Assembly (NCBI GenBank): GCA_032068765.1
Contig: DAMBHY010000010.1
Coordinates: 23,549-87,548, forward strand
Source of the DNA: DAMBHY01 sp032068765
GTDB taxonomy: Bacteria > Bacteroidota > Bacteroidia > Bacteroidales > Dysgonomonadaceae
Direction of reading: 5' to 3'
Length of the DNA stretch: 64,000 nucleotides
Shown: piece after piece, positions 53,577-63,297 of the stretch
Layout: the number at the start of each line of letters is the position of its first letter
Numbering within the stretch: the first letter of the stretch is position 1
Made by a program: the position numbers and the translations under genes
The notes under the pieces: generated by a model
What the model saw: the letters and a program-made list of their open reading frames with translations, nothing else
What the model was told of the DNA's origin: nothing
Database searches by the model: none

Positions 53577-54794
53577 CTAAGCTTTTACTTCTTTTTTTAC
53601 AGCTGCACGTTTCATTCTATGTCTTATGTTTGCGTCAATTACATAGAAGTCGATAAGTGGAGCAAATGCGTTCATAAATAATATAGCAAGCATCATTCCT
53701 TCAGGATATCCTGGATTGAATATACGAATGGTAACAGCTAATGTACCAATAAGGAATCCATAAATCCATTTTCCTGTTTCAGTACGAGCTGATGTTACAG
53801 GGTCTGTAGCCATGAATACGGCTCCAAATGCGAAACCTCCTAAAATAAAATGATACTGAGCAAGCATACCCATAATAGCGTTTGCTTGAAAAGCGTTAAC
53901 CAATAATATAGTAAGGAAACCACCGAGGAATACAGACAACATTGTTTTCCAGCTTCCCACATTTGTAATAATCAGAATTGCGGCACCAATAAGAATGGCC
54001 AAAGTAGAAACTTCTCCGACTGAACCAGGAATAAACCCCAAAAACATATCGCTAGTAGTCAATGGCTGACCGGTAATACTGTGAAAATTGAATTGTGAGA
54101 AATCTTTTAAATCAGTAGTAGCAATTTGACCAAGAGGAGTTGCACCTGAATATCCGTCAACTACATTGCCGGCACCAATACCAAAGGTGTCTCCAGTTCT
54201 TACCCAAACTTTGTCTCCTGACATTTTAGAAGGATAAGCGAAGAATAAGAAAGCGCGTGCCATCAAAGCCACATTAAAAATATTGTAACCTGTACCTCCG
54301 AAAATTTCTTTTGCGAAAACTACAGCGAAAGCGGTAGCCAAGGCAATCATCCATAATGGAGTATCAATTGGAAGAATCATTGGGATAAGAATTCCTGAAA
54401 CGAAAAATCCTTCAGCCACTTCTTCTTTTTTTACCTGTGCAATAGCTATTTCAATTCCTAAACCTACAACGTAGGAAATAATGATTTGAGGGAGTAACGC
54501 TAAAAATCCGAAAATGAAATTTTGCCAAAAACCAGCCGTTTGACCGATTGCTAAGTAATGCTGGTAACCAACATTGTACATTCCGAAAAGCAGAGCAGGG
54601 AGTAAAGCTATAAACACAATTATCATTGTGCGCTTTGAATCTCTGGCATCGTGAATGTGTACTCCTGTATTTGAAGTAGAATTGGGAACAAACAAGAATG
54701 TTTCAATGGCATCAAAAAATGAATGAAAAATCTTGAATTTGCCTCCTTCTTCAAAATTAGGTTTTATTTTATCTACATTTTTCCTTAACGACAT
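53577..54794 (-). CDS. nqrB: Na+-translocating NADH:quinone reductase subunit B
   Basis: A 405-residue membrane subunit with about ten helices. The covalent FMN site is intact: SGAT at residues 216-219 in VVDGYSGATPLGQ, with T219 as the flavin-bearing residue. It carries the inner-membrane sodium path in family models. It follows nqrA after 58 bp; nqrC starts 4 bp downstream. Confidence 0.96.
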   Translation of the reverse strand: MSLRKNVDKIKPNFEEGGKFKIFHSFFDAIETFLFVPNSTSNTGVHIHDARDSKRTMIIVFIALLPALLFGMYNVGYQHYLAIGQTAGFWQNFIFGFLALLPQIIISYVVGLGIEIAIAQVKKEEVAEGFFVSGILIPMILPIDTPLWMIALATAFAVVFAKEIFGGTGYNIFNVALMARAFLFFAYPSKMSGDKVWVRTGDTFGIGAGNVVDGYSGATPLGQIATTDLKDFSQFNFHSITGQPLTTSDMFLGFIPGSVGEVSTLAILIGAAILIITNVGSWKTMLSVFLGGFLTILLVNAFQANAIMGMLAQYHFILGGFAFGAVFMATDPVTSARTETGKWIYGFLIGTLAVTIRIFNPGYPEGMMLAILFMNAFAPLIDFYVIDANIRHRMKRAAVKKEVKA

Positions 54795-54852
54795 GTGTTA
54801 TATTAATATTAATAATATTTATATCTTTTTCCTTATTTATACATAGGATAAT

Positions 54853-56199
54853 TTACTCCATTTCTTTGCGAAGTAAATCAAGTCCTGTACGTACAACTTT
54901 TTGTGTTTCAAGTTTGGATGTATCTACAAACTCGCAAAGAGCGAAATCTTCAGGAGCAACTTCGTAAATCCCCAATTGTTCCATTTTATCTATGTTGAAA
55001 GCCATAATAGATTTAACAAGAGCTTCGGGATAAATATCCATTGGAAATACTTTATCATATTCATTAGAAACGATGAAAGCTCTGCGTCCTCCTTTTAATC
55101 GAGCATCGATACGGTAAGTTTTTTTAAGTCTCAAATAAAGAGGACTTGCACTATAACGATCCGGCGACATGGATGCCCAACCAAATACTTCATGGACATC
55201 ATCACCTTCGGGGATTACTGTAACTTGTGAATCGTACGCTCTTAATACGTCATCGGATTTTACGCGTTTTCCAGTCAAGGGATTACCACTAATATATCGA
55301 AGGTTGATACCTTCTGTAACGTTATTTGTGAAAAGCTTGGATAATTCAGTTCCGATAGTCATTGTGTAATAACCTGTCTGTTTAACTTCAGAACCAGTCA
55401 ATGCAACTGTACGAGTTAAATCTACAATACCTTCATTGAAAAGCTTACCAATAATTGCAACTTCAGTCAGTCTCAAAGTCCAAATAGCTTCTCCTTTATT
55501 TATAGGAGCTAAATGATTAATTTGAACTCCAACATTTCCTGCAGGGTGCGGACCATCAAATTCTGTTACTACGATGTTGTTTGATTGCGGAACTTCCATC
55601 TTAGGGGATTTCTTTCCTATAGAAAGATACAATTTACCGGTAGTAAGTTTAGACAAAGCCATCAATCCTGATTGCAGGTCTGCAATACGATTTTTCAAAA
55701 TAAAATCATAATCCGGAGCCAATGGAGCACTGTCAAAACCAGTAACAAATATATCGCGTGGAGCTTTTTTCGGATTTGCAACTATGTCATACGGACGTTG
55801 TCGGATAGTCCACCAGATACCGGCTTTTAAGATAGCGTTTTTAACTTCGTCCGCAGATAAGTCCGCCACATTTTTTTTGCCGAAATCTTCGTACTGATTT
55901 TGAGCGTCCGCTTTTACTGTAAAATTGAGAATACGGCGTTTTTCTCCTCTCTCAATAGCAGTTACCACACCACTTACTGGTGAAGCGAATGTTATTTCCG
56001 GATGCTCTTTATCATAAAACAATGCAGAACCGGCTTTTACCCTATCATCTACACGCGCAGCAACTTTGGGAGTAATTCCCGGAAAGTCCTCAGGGCAAAG
56101 TTTTACATATTCACTTTGTATGGAACCGCGAACTGTTTCTTCCGCAACTCCCATAAGAGGAATTTGTAATCCTTTTTTAATTTTAATTCGATTAGCCAT
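54853..56199 (-). CDS. nqrA: Na+-translocating NADH:quinone reductase subunit A
   Basis: A 448-residue soluble subunit of Na+-NQR on the cytoplasmic side, linked to quinone binding. The N-terminal part has KKGLQIPLMGVAEETV and the Rnf/Nqr barrel-sandwich segment with DDRVKAGSALFYDKEHPEIT and ASPVSGVVTAIERGEKRRI. It is the first gene of the operon. A TAACTTTGC element is on the minus strand at 56313-56306, leaving a leader of about 100 bases. Confidence 0.95.
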   Translation of the reverse strand: MANRIKIKKGLQIPLMGVAEETVRGSIQSEYVKLCPEDFPGITPKVAARVDDRVKAGSALFYDKEHPEITFASPVSGVVTAIERGEKRRILNFTVKADAQNQYEDFGKKNVADLSADEVKNAILKAGIWWTIRQRPYDIVANPKKAPRDIFVTGFDSAPLAPDYDFILKNRIADLQSGLMALSKLTTGKLYLSIGKKSPKMEVPQSNNIVVTEFDGPHPAGNVGVQINHLAPINKGEAIWTLRLTEVAIIGKLFNEGIVDLTRTVALTGSEVKQTGYYTMTIGTELSKLFTNNVTEGINLRYISGNPLTGKRVKSDDVLRAYDSQVTVIPEGDDVHEVFGWASMSPDRYSASPLYLRLKKTYRIDARLKGGRRAFIVSNEYDKVFPMDIYPEALVKSIMAFNIDKMEQLGIYEVAPEDFALCEFVDTSKLETQKVVRTGLDLLRKEME

Positions 56200-56305
56200 T
56201 CTTAGATTATTAATAAACTATTGTGATTTTACATTAGAATATTGAATATCAGAAAAATATTGCTTTATCGGTTAAGATAAATAAATACTTTTTGATTTTA
56301 AAACG

Positions 56306-56313
56306 CAAAGTTA
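56306..56313 (-). promoter_or_regulatory. -7 element for the nqr operon
   Basis: TAACTTTG followed by C on the minus strand, 107 bp before the nqrA ATG. No clear -33. Confidence 0.5.
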
Positions 56314-56394
56314 TACTTTTTTCTAACACTTTAATTGTATTATAGAAAAAAATCTTTATTTATTTTGTCGTATCGAAATATCTAAATTTCAACC

Positions 56395-57657
56395 TTATCT
56401 GATAATGGTCTGGGCTCTGTCTGGTCCTAAAGATACAATAGAAATGGGCACGTTAAGTTCTTCTTCAAGGAACGTTAAATAAGCGTTGAATTCTTCAGGA
56501 AATTCATCTTCCGATTTCATTTTGCTCATGTCCTCTTTCCATCCCGGCATTTCAATATAAACTGGTTTTACATTCTGCTCTAGATTGAAAGGAACTTCTT
56601 GTGTTTCTACGCCATTGATTTCATAAGCTATACAAGCCTTGATAGTTTCAAATGTATCCAAAACATCGCTTTTCATCATTACAAGTTTGGTAACACCATT
56701 GAGCATAATTGTATATCGAAGTGCTACCAAATCAATCCATCCGCAACGTCTTGGACGACCAGTAACTGATCCATATTCATAACCGGCGTCGCGAAGCTGT
56801 TGTCCAAATTCATCGTTCAGTTCTGTTGGGAAAGGACCACTTCCCACTCTTGTGCAATATGCTTTGAAAACACCAAAAACGTCTCCAATTCTGCGTGGTG
56901 CAACCCCTAAACCTGTGCAAGCTCCCGCGCTGATTGTATTGGAAGATGTAACAAAAGGATAAGAACCAAAATCAATGTCTAGCATCGAACCTTGGGCTCC
57001 TTCTGCCAAAACTTTCTTTCCTTCATTCAAAGAATTATTTATGAGATATTCGCTATCTACAAATTTAAATTGTTTCAATTTTTCGACACCTTCAAACCAT
57101 TCTTTCTCTAAAGATTCCAAATCGAAATCATTATAATCGTAATATTTAAGAAGTTCAATATGACGTTGTTTAGCTTTATTGTATTTTTCTTTGAAATTCT
57201 CGAGCAAATCACCAACACGAAGTCCGGTTCTGCTAATTTTTTCTGTATATGTAGGACCGATTCCTTTGCCAGTAGTCCCAATTTTTGAATCACCTTTTGT
57301 CTTTTCTTGCGCGGCATCCAACAATCGAAGCGTTGGCAATATTAAATGTGCTTTTTTTGAAACATATAATCTGTCTACTAGTTTGTGACCTGATTGCTCC
57401 AAGTTTTCAACTTCTATCTTAAACAAAGCAGGGTCTAAAACAACTCCACTGCCAACTATATTCAATTTATCTTCCTGAAAAATTCCTGAAGGAACAGACT
57501 TAAGAACATATTTTCGACCTTCAAATTCCAAGGTATGTCCGGCATTTGGACCGCCCTGAAAACGAGAGACTAAATCATAGGAGGGAGTTAATACATCTAC
57601 TATTTTACCTTTACCTTCGTCTCCCCATTGAAGACCAAGAATTACATCTACATTCAT
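56395..57657 (-). CDS. purA: Adenylosuccinate synthetase
   Basis: Joins IMP and aspartate with GTP, the first step from IMP to AMP. The 420-residue protein begins with the GTP-binding LGLQWGDEGKGKIVD, has GGPNAGHTLEF, the switch-like GTTGKGIGPTYTEK, GAQGSMLDIDFGSYPFVTSS and RPRRCGWIDLVALRY. It is the second gene of a unit with the Fur-family regulator, 13 bp downstream of it. Confidence 0.96.
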   Translation of the reverse strand: MNVDVILGLQWGDEGKGKIVDVLTPSYDLVSRFQGGPNAGHTLEFEGRKYVLKSVPSGIFQEDKLNIVGSGVVLDPALFKIEVENLEQSGHKLVDRLYVSKKAHLILPTLRLLDAAQEKTKGDSKIGTTGKGIGPTYTEKISRTGLRVGDLLENFKEKYNKAKQRHIELLKYYDYNDFDLESLEKEWFEGVEKLKQFKFVDSEYLINNSLNEGKKVLAEGAQGSMLDIDFGSYPFVTSSNTISAGACTGLGVAPRRIGDVFGVFKAYCTRVGSGPFPTELNDEFGQQLRDAGYEYGSVTGRPRRCGWIDLVALRYTIMLNGVTKLVMMKSDVLDTFETIKACIAYEINGVETQEVPFNLEQNVKPVYIEMPGWKEDMSKMKSEDEFPEEFNAYLTFLEEELNVPISIVSLGPDRAQTIIR

Positions 57658-57670
57658 TATATTTAAATTT

Positions 57671-58165
57671 TTACTTTTTATTATCAGTTTTTGTGCTCAG
57701 TCTTTTCATTTCCATTCTTCTGGCGTGACTGCATTTACTGCATATTCCATAAATATACATGCTGTAATGGTGGATAGTGAATTTTTTGATTTTCTTTTGC
57801 ATGGTCTTGGTAAAAAGATTTTCATTTGTTTGCTCCAAAACCTGACCACAAACCGTACAGATTATGTGGTCATGATTGTCGTTACCGTAGGCGCGTTCAT
57901 AGTTTGCGGTATTACTGCCGAACTGATGCTTGTGAACTAATCCACAATCAAGCAAAAGATTCATCGTATTGTAAAGCGTAGCTTTACTTATCTGAAAATT
58001 GTCGTTTATGATTGTTTGATATAGAGTTTCCATTTCAAAATGTGTATTCATGTCATATACATAATTAAGTATGGCAAAACGTTCCGGCGTCTTACGGTGC
58101 TTATTTATCGTAAGATACCGGGTAAAAATGTCTTTTACTTTTTCTTTTATTGCCTGATTATCCAT
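57671..58165 (-). CDS. Fur-family transcriptional regulator
   Basis: 164 residues. The winged helix includes KTPERFAILNYVYDM and the recognition segment QISKATLYNTMNLLLDCGLV. The dimerisation domain has the metal-binding NHDHIICTVCGQVLE (H98, H100, C103, C106) and a second CxxC (YGICSKCSHA; C142, C145) for a structural zinc. It could be Fur, Zur or PerR; sequence alone does not decide. I start it at MDNQAIKEK (58165) because the upstream ATG at 58204 would read through the promoter. It is cotranscribed with purA. Confidence 0.88.
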   Translation of the reverse strand: MDNQAIKEKVKDIFTRYLTINKHRKTPERFAILNYVYDMNTHFEMETLYQTIINDNFQISKATLYNTMNLLLDCGLVHKHQFGSNTANYERAYGNDNHDHIICTVCGQVLEQTNENLFTKTMQKKIKKFTIHHYSMYIYGICSKCSHARRMEMKRLSTKTDNKK

Positions 58166-58170
58166 AACTA

Positions 58171-58178
58171 CAAAATTA
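58171..58178 (-). promoter_or_regulatory. -7 element for the fur-like gene, nearly leaderless
   Basis: TAATTTTG on the minus strand, only 5 bp before the ATG at 58165. If used, transcription would start at or next to the start codon. Confidence 0.45.
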
Positions 58179-58216
58179 ATGAAATATTGTAATTTAGGTC
58201 GCAATATTTCATTAAT
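58175..58216. promoter_or_regulatory. 14-bp perfect inverted repeat over the fur-like promoter
   Basis: ATTAATGAAATATT (58175-58188) and its exact complement (58203-58216) are separated by 14 bases, so the half sites are 28 bp apart centre to centre. The left half overlaps the -7 element. It is placed like an autoregulatory operator. Confidence 0.6.
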
Positions 58217-58244
58217 TCACCCATTAACTTATTTGTCGATGGTT

Positions 58245-59714
58245 TTATTTTATTGTTTTGGAGTGCCAAAAAAATGCGGGTAAAGATAATTTGCTTTCGT
58301 TGTGAAACGCGTTTGAAGATGTAATAAAATAATAATACGCCTTATCATCATCGGTAGGGCTATATGTATAAACTGGTGATCGAAGTCCCGCCGCAAGCAG
58401 ATTTTCACCATTATTCAAATCGAGTGTATCCGTTTCAGATTTGTAAACATTATATGTTACTGGAGAATTATTTTCAGATACCACTGCATCCCATTTTAAT
58501 TGAAAATCTTTACCGAATCTTTCAGCACACAGATTTATTGGAGTATCTGGTAACTTGTTTGATAACCAAGTATAAGCTGGCAATTTTGCAGGATATTTAT
58601 AATATTTAACTTTCAGTTGATTTGCAACTCCTTGGTTATATCTTATTACATGCTCTGTTCTAAAATATGCATTGCCGCCTACATTATTTTTTCTTGAATA
58701 ATCAACCTGCTGTATAATTTCGCTGCTTAACCATCCCAATTCCTGTATTTGATAAGGGCCTAATCCCGGAATAAATAATCTACCGTTCGTAAGTTTTTTC
58801 CATTCATCCAGATAAGGATAGAATAATCGTTGACGATAATACATCATCGGAAAAACAATATCATGTTTTCCATCTTTTAACCACTTAGCAGCATCTTGGT
58901 AAACACTATAATAAGCCGTCCACCCATCATCTGGATTAGAATATACGGGCTTGTAACGTCCAAGCGGGGAACTGCTTATGGCAACCCATGGTTTTGCACT
59001 TTTTACCCAGTCATATATTTTCGCGACAAAACGATTAATATTTTCACGGCGCCAATCATCGATATTTTTACCAAAACCGAATCTGCGGTAGGTATAGTTG
59101 TCAGTAAAATCTTTGGCTCTGTCTGGATAACGAATATAATCGAAATGTATTCCATCAACTTTGTAGTTGGTAACAATTTCTTTTACAATAGAAAGCAGAT
59201 AATCATCCGTTCTCGGATTTCCCGGGTCTAAAAACCACGCACCTTTGTACATTGTAACAATATCTCGATTTTTCGAAACAACCGAGGAGGAGCCGAGTTT
59301 GGCTTGATGGGTTCGCGATCCTAAAGGATAAGTTATTAACCAGGCATGGCACTCCATATTTCTTTTATGACATTCCTCAATAGAAAATTCCAATGGGTCA
59401 AAAAAATTATCTCCAAAACCTCGTGCTATGCTTGAATACATAGGCTCTATCTTCGAACGATATAATACTTCTCCAGAGTTTCTTGTTTGGAAAAGTACTA
59501 CATTAAAATTTAACGATTTAAGTGAGTCAAGAATTCTTTTCAATTCTTCCTTTTGAGCGCTTACGCTTGTTTTATTGCGGGGCCAGTCAAGATCAAAATT
59601 TGTCGTGAGCCATGCAGCTCTTATTTCTGTGGCAGGATATGCGATTGTTTGTTGTGATAATATGCTTGGAACAATTACCGACAAAAAAAATAGTAACAGA
59701 TAGAATTTTTTCAT
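58245..59714 (-). CDS. Secreted GHL10-type glycoside hydrolase-like protein
   Basis: 489 residues. A signal peptide (1-20, ending SILSQ) is followed by a TIM-barrel domain of the family 10-like hydrolases (GHL10, DUF187; about 28-370): EIRAAWLTTNFDLDWP at the start, VDGIHFDYIRYPD with the conserved acidic pair, and ISSSPLGRYKP. A fibronectin type III-like domain (about 385-485, LKWDAVVSENNSPVTYNVYK) ends the protein. The family is secreted and thought to act on peptidoglycan or other glycans, but substrates are not settled. It is a minus-strand gene 30 bp downstream of the flippase-like gene, so the two may be cotranscribed. Confidence 0.88.
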   Translation of the reverse strand: MKKFYLLLFFLSVIVPSILSQQTIAYPATEIRAAWLTTNFDLDWPRNKTSVSAQKEELKRILDSLKSLNFNVVLFQTRNSGEVLYRSKIEPMYSSIARGFGDNFFDPLEFSIEECHKRNMECHAWLITYPLGSRTHQAKLGSSSVVSKNRDIVTMYKGAWFLDPGNPRTDDYLLSIVKEIVTNYKVDGIHFDYIRYPDRAKDFTDNYTYRRFGFGKNIDDWRRENINRFVAKIYDWVKSAKPWVAISSSPLGRYKPVYSNPDDGWTAYYSVYQDAAKWLKDGKHDIVFPMMYYRQRLFYPYLDEWKKLTNGRLFIPGLGPYQIQELGWLSSEIIQQVDYSRKNNVGGNAYFRTEHVIRYNQGVANQLKVKYYKYPAKLPAYTWLSNKLPDTPINLCAERFGKDFQLKWDAVVSENNSPVTYNVYKSETDTLDLNNGENLLAAGLRSPVYTYSPTDDDKAYYYFITSSNAFHNESKLSLPAFFWHSKTIK

Positions 59715-59744
59715 TATAAAGTTTTAGTAATAAACAACCTAAAA

Positions 59745-60767
59745 TTAATGATACATGTTTTTGGAAGATGAAGTTTTAACTAATATAAATCCGATAACCG
59801 TCCAGAATAGTTCACGAATCCGTGTGCATAAACTTACATATACACCAAGTGCGGCAGGCATTGAAAATAAGGAAAAAGCTAAAACAAACCCACCTTCTCT
59901 CGCACCGAGTTGCATCGGCATGAAAAACATCAAATTCCCCATTATTGAAGCGACGGATTCTGAAATCACGCTTTGCATATAATTTACACCTTTACTTACC
60001 GGATACATCATTAACATTACTTCTGCACACCAAACAAATCTTGAAAGAAGTTCTGCAAAAAAAGAAATCAGAAAGTCTTTTTTATGGTTTCGGTATAAAT
60101 CAGAGATATAAAAATCCATCTGCGTCAAACGTTCTGAATTATTTTCTCTATAATTTATTAAGCTTTTTCCTACATAAGGCAATTTACATGCTAACGAAAT
60201 TGTTTTCATAATGAATCCCTTATTGTAAAGTCGAAAAGAATAGAACAATAGAATCAATGAAATTAAAGCAACTGCAGTTAATGAAAATTTAACCGGAAAA
60301 GGAATAGATTTCACTATAAACATCAACACCGGCAGAGAAACGATCCAAAATATAAATCTAGTAACAAAGTGCATCAGTGCGTAAAGCAACACTGAAGAAG
60401 TGGCTCTTTCACTTGAAATATATCTACGAAGCTCTATGATTCTATATGGTTCTCCAGCAAGTAATCCGAAAGGCGTAACGTAATTAATAGCATATCCGCT
60501 GACAGTAAGCTGGAATGTCCTCCAAAAAGAAACCTTTTTACTTTCTGGAGTATCGTTACGGATAATTGTGTGAAATGAAACGGCGTTTAATCCATAAACG
60601 AAAATCCAAATCCCTATGATTGCCACAAACCACCATCCAGTTTGTAGAAGCATTGAAATGATAGATTCAAATCCAAGTTGATAAATCATGCCTATCAAAA
60701 GTGCGACTCCTAATAAAAAGAACCCGTTTTTAATAGTTGCTGATTTATTTTCATATTTCATTAACAA
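59745..60767 (-). CDS. Flippase-like membrane protein (LPG synthase TM family)
   Basis: 340 residues with about eight hydrophobic helices. It matches the lysylphosphatidylglycerol synthase TM-region (UPF0104) family: the GYAINYVTPFGLLAGEPYRI loop (about 111-130) and the MPMQLGAREGGFVLAF loop (about 285-300) are the signatures. It lacks the cytoplasmic synthase domain of MprF, so it would be a stand-alone flippase-like protein or transporter. A second ATG at residue 3 (60761) is an equally good start. Confidence 0.83.
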   Translation of the reverse strand: MLMKYENKSATIKNGFFLLGVALLIGMIYQLGFESIISMLLQTGWWFVAIIGIWIFVYGLNAVSFHTIIRNDTPESKKVSFWRTFQLTVSGYAINYVTPFGLLAGEPYRIIELRRYISSERATSSVLLYALMHFVTRFIFWIVSLPVLMFIVKSIPFPVKFSLTAVALISLILLFYSFRLYNKGFIMKTISLACKLPYVGKSLINYRENNSERLTQMDFYISDLYRNHKKDFLISFFAELLSRFVWCAEVMLMMYPVSKGVNYMQSVISESVASIMGNLMFFMPMQLGAREGGFVLAFSLFSMPAALGVYVSLCTRIRELFWTVIGFILVKTSSSKNMYH

Positions 60768-60775
60768 TGGATTTA

Positions 60776-60812
60776 TAAAAAAGAGAAAGGATTTTTATAA
60801 AAATCCTTTCTC
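60776..60812 (-). terminator. Terminator of pepT-gcvT
   Basis: A 14-bp perfect stem (GAGAAAGGATTTTT at 60783-60796, complement at 60799-60812); read on the minus strand it is followed by six Ts. Confidence 0.85.
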
Positions 60813-60831
60813 GAAAAACTAAAAGGTCTGA

Positions 60832-61923
60832 TTATTTTTTTTCTCTAAATGGAAGCTTTACAACTTCCGCTTTCAGATTTTTGTTTCTTACTTTGATGTA
60901 AATTTCGCTGCCGGCTTTTGTATATTCAGGTTTAACGTAACCTAAGCCAATAGCTACTTTCAAATATGGAGACATGCTTCCAGAAGTAACGTTTCCTATA
61001 ACTTCATCCTTATCATTTACTATTTCATAACCATGCCTTGCGATTCCCTTGTCAACCAATTTGAAACCTACTAATTTTCGAGTGACACCATTGGTCTTTT
61101 CTTGTTCAAGAACTTCACGACCAACTAAAGGTTTATTGTCAACTAATTTAGTGATCCAACCCAAACCTGCTTGCAGGGGAGTGTGTTCGTCATCCAGTTC
61201 ATTTCCATAAAGACAGAAACCTGCTTCAAGACGGAGTGTATCGCGGGCACCCAAACCAATAGGTTTGATTCCTTCTTCTTTCCCAGCTTCGAAGATTGCA
61301 TCCCAAATTTTTTGCCCATGTTCTGGATAGAAATACAATTCAAAACCACCAGCTCCAGTATAACCTGTGTGTGAGATAATTACGTTCTCAACACCTGCAA
61401 AGGTTCCTACTCTAAAATTGTAATAAACTATATCTGACAAATTTACATCAGTCAATTTTTGAAGAACCTGTACGGCTTTCGGACCCTGAATTGCTAATTG
61501 AGCCATGTGGTCGGAAGCGTTTTCCAATTCCGCACCTATAGTGTTTTGTTTTTGGCACCAAGCCCAGTCTTTATCGATATTTGCGGCATTTACTACCATT
61601 AGGAACTTTTCTTCTTCATATTTATAAAGCAGATAATCATCCACAACGCCTCCTTTTTCATTTATAAGGGTTGTATATTGAATGTCGCCGATTTTAAGGG
61701 CTGCGGCATTGTTACTGCCAATTTTTTGAACAAATTCAAGAGCTTTTGGACCTTTAACCCAAAATTCACCCATATGAGAAACGTCAAAGACGCCAACTCC
61801 TTCTACAACGGTCATGTGTTCTTCCATGATTCCCGTATATTCAATAGGCATATTGAATCCTGCAAATTCATGCATTTTTGCACCTAAGGCAATATGTACA
61901 TCGGTAAATGGTGTTTTTTTCAT
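60832..61923 (-). CDS. gcvT: Aminomethyltransferase (glycine cleavage T protein)
   Basis: Transfers the methylene carbon from the aminomethylated H protein to tetrahydrofolate. The 363-residue protein has EFAGFNMPIEY-like folate pocket residues, GVGVFDVSHMGEFWVKG, ISHTGYTGAGGFELYF and GLGARDTLRLEAGFCLYGNE. gcvH and gcvP are not in the window. It follows pepT by 12 bp and is cotranscribed with it, an arrangement common in Bacteroides. Confidence 0.95.
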   Translation of the reverse strand: MKKTPFTDVHIALGAKMHEFAGFNMPIEYTGIMEEHMTVVEGVGVFDVSHMGEFWVKGPKALEFVQKIGSNNAAALKIGDIQYTTLINEKGGVVDDYLLYKYEEEKFLMVVNAANIDKDWAWCQKQNTIGAELENASDHMAQLAIQGPKAVQVLQKLTDVNLSDIVYYNFRVGTFAGVENVIISHTGYTGAGGFELYFYPEHGQKIWDAIFEAGKEEGIKPIGLGARDTLRLEAGFCLYGNELDDEHTPLQAGLGWITKLVDNKPLVGREVLEQEKTNGVTRKLVGFKLVDKGIARHGYEIVNDKDEVIGNVTSGSMSPYLKVAIGLGYVKPEYTKAGSEIYIKVRNKNLKAEVVKLPFREKK

Positions 61924-61935
61924 TTTATAATTTTT

Positions 61936-63171
61936 TTATTTTGAATTGATATAATCTTGCGCAACTAATTCTGCAATTTTTACAACAACATTTGTAGCTT
62001 TTTCTAAAGATTGAATTGGCACAAATTCATATCTTCCGTGAAAATTTACCCCTCCGGCGAAGATATTTGGGCAAGGTAGTCCCATATATGACAATCGTGC
62101 TCCATCTGTACCTCCACGGATAGGTTTTACATTTGGCTCTACCCCCACTTCCTTCATCGCTTTAAAAGCATAATTTACAACATGCATCTTAGGTTCAACC
62201 ATTTCGCGCATATTGTAATATTGATCTTTTAATTCAAGTTTGAGTCTATTATCATATTTATTATTCAAATAATCTACGATCTGTTGAATCTGTTTTTTGC
62301 GAGTTTCAAATTTTACTCTGTCATGATCACGGATGATATATGATACGTTTGCTTCATCTACTCCTCCAGAAATTCCAACCAAATGGAAAAATCCTTCATA
62401 TTTTTCAGTATATTCCGGTCTTTCATTTATAGGAAGCATTCCGACCAATTCATTTACTATGTGAAGAGCGTTTATCATTTTATTTTTAGCATATCCAGGA
62501 TGTACATTTCTTCCTTGTACAGAAACTTTTGCAGATGCAGCATTAAAGTTTTCGTATTCTAATTCTCCTACTTCACCGCCATCCATTGTGTATGCCCATT
62601 CAGCATTAAATTTTTGAACATCAAAGAAATCTGCACCTCTACCTATTTCTTCGTCAGGAGTAAAACCAATTCTAATATCACCGTGTTTGATTTCTGGATG
62701 TGCTTTCAAATATTCAATAGCAGTAATGATTTCAGCTATACCTGCTTTATCGTCAGCTCCTAATAATGTAGTTCCGTCAGTAACAATCAAATCTTCACCT
62801 TTATATTTGAGTACTTCAGGAAAATCTTTTGTGGAAAGTACAATATTTTCTTCTTCATTTAATACAATTTCGGAACCATCATAATTTTTAATAATTCGTG
62901 GATTTACATCTTTGCCGGACATATCAGGACTTGTATCGAAATGAGCAATAAAACCAATCGTTGGAATTTTCACATCAACATTAGATGGATAAGTACCCAT
63001 CAAATAACACTTGTCATCCAGCGAAATATCCGTTAATCCTAACTCTCGCATTTCAATCTCAACCAAATGAGCTAAATCAAATTGTTTTAGAGTGCTGGGG
63101 GTTAAATCACTGTTTTCATCAGACTGTGTGTCAACTTTTGCGTACTTGATAAATCGTTCATGTACCTTCAT
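61936..63171 (-). CDS. pepT: Peptidase T
   Basis: A tripeptidase of the M20B family, 411 residues. The zinc ligands and catalytic residues are visible: GFIAHFDTSPD (first histidine and aspartate), LLGADDKAGIAEI (bridging aspartate), FTPDEEIGRG (general base and ligand glutamates), MDGGEVGELEYEN (ligand aspartate) and GGVNFHGRYEFVP (last histidine). It is the first gene of pepT-gcvT. A TATCTTTGC element is on the minus strand at 63226-63219. Confidence 0.95.
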   Translation of the reverse strand: MKVHERFIKYAKVDTQSDENSDLTPSTLKQFDLAHLVEIEMRELGLTDISLDDKCYLMGTYPSNVDVKIPTIGFIAHFDTSPDMSGKDVNPRIIKNYDGSEIVLNEEENIVLSTKDFPEVLKYKGEDLIVTDGTTLLGADDKAGIAEIITAIEYLKAHPEIKHGDIRIGFTPDEEIGRGADFFDVQKFNAEWAYTMDGGEVGELEYENFNAASAKVSVQGRNVHPGYAKNKMINALHIVNELVGMLPINERPEYTEKYEGFFHLVGISGGVDEANVSYIIRDHDRVKFETRKKQIQQIVDYLNNKYDNRLKLELKDQYYNMREMVEPKMHVVNYAFKAMKEVGVEPNVKPIRGGTDGARLSYMGLPCPNIFAGGVNFHGRYEFVPIQSLEKATNVVVKIAELVAQDYINSK

Positions 63172-63218
63172 AACATATAAGATTAGAACATTTCAAAATT
63201 CAATTATTTCTGTGAATG

Positions 63219-63226
63219 CAAAGATA
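63219..63226 (-). promoter_or_regulatory. -7 element for pepT-gcvT
   Basis: TATCTTTG followed by C on the minus strand, 48 bp before the ATG. A CAAA (TTTG on the minus strand) is at 63243-63246, a spacing of 16 bp, shorter than usual. Confidence 0.5.
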
Positions 63227-63262
63227 TGAAAAGTGCTTAAAACAAAAAATATTATAAGTGCT

Positions 63263-63292
63263 TTTGAATATCAAAAAAATGATGTATCTTTG
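63263..63292 (+). promoter_or_regulatory. Promoter of the SRP RNA gene
   Basis: TTTG at 63263-63266, 18 bp spacer, TATCTTTG at 63285-63292 followed by C. Transcription would start at about 63298, the first base of the closing stem. Confidence 0.8.
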
Positions 63293-63297
63293 CAGTT

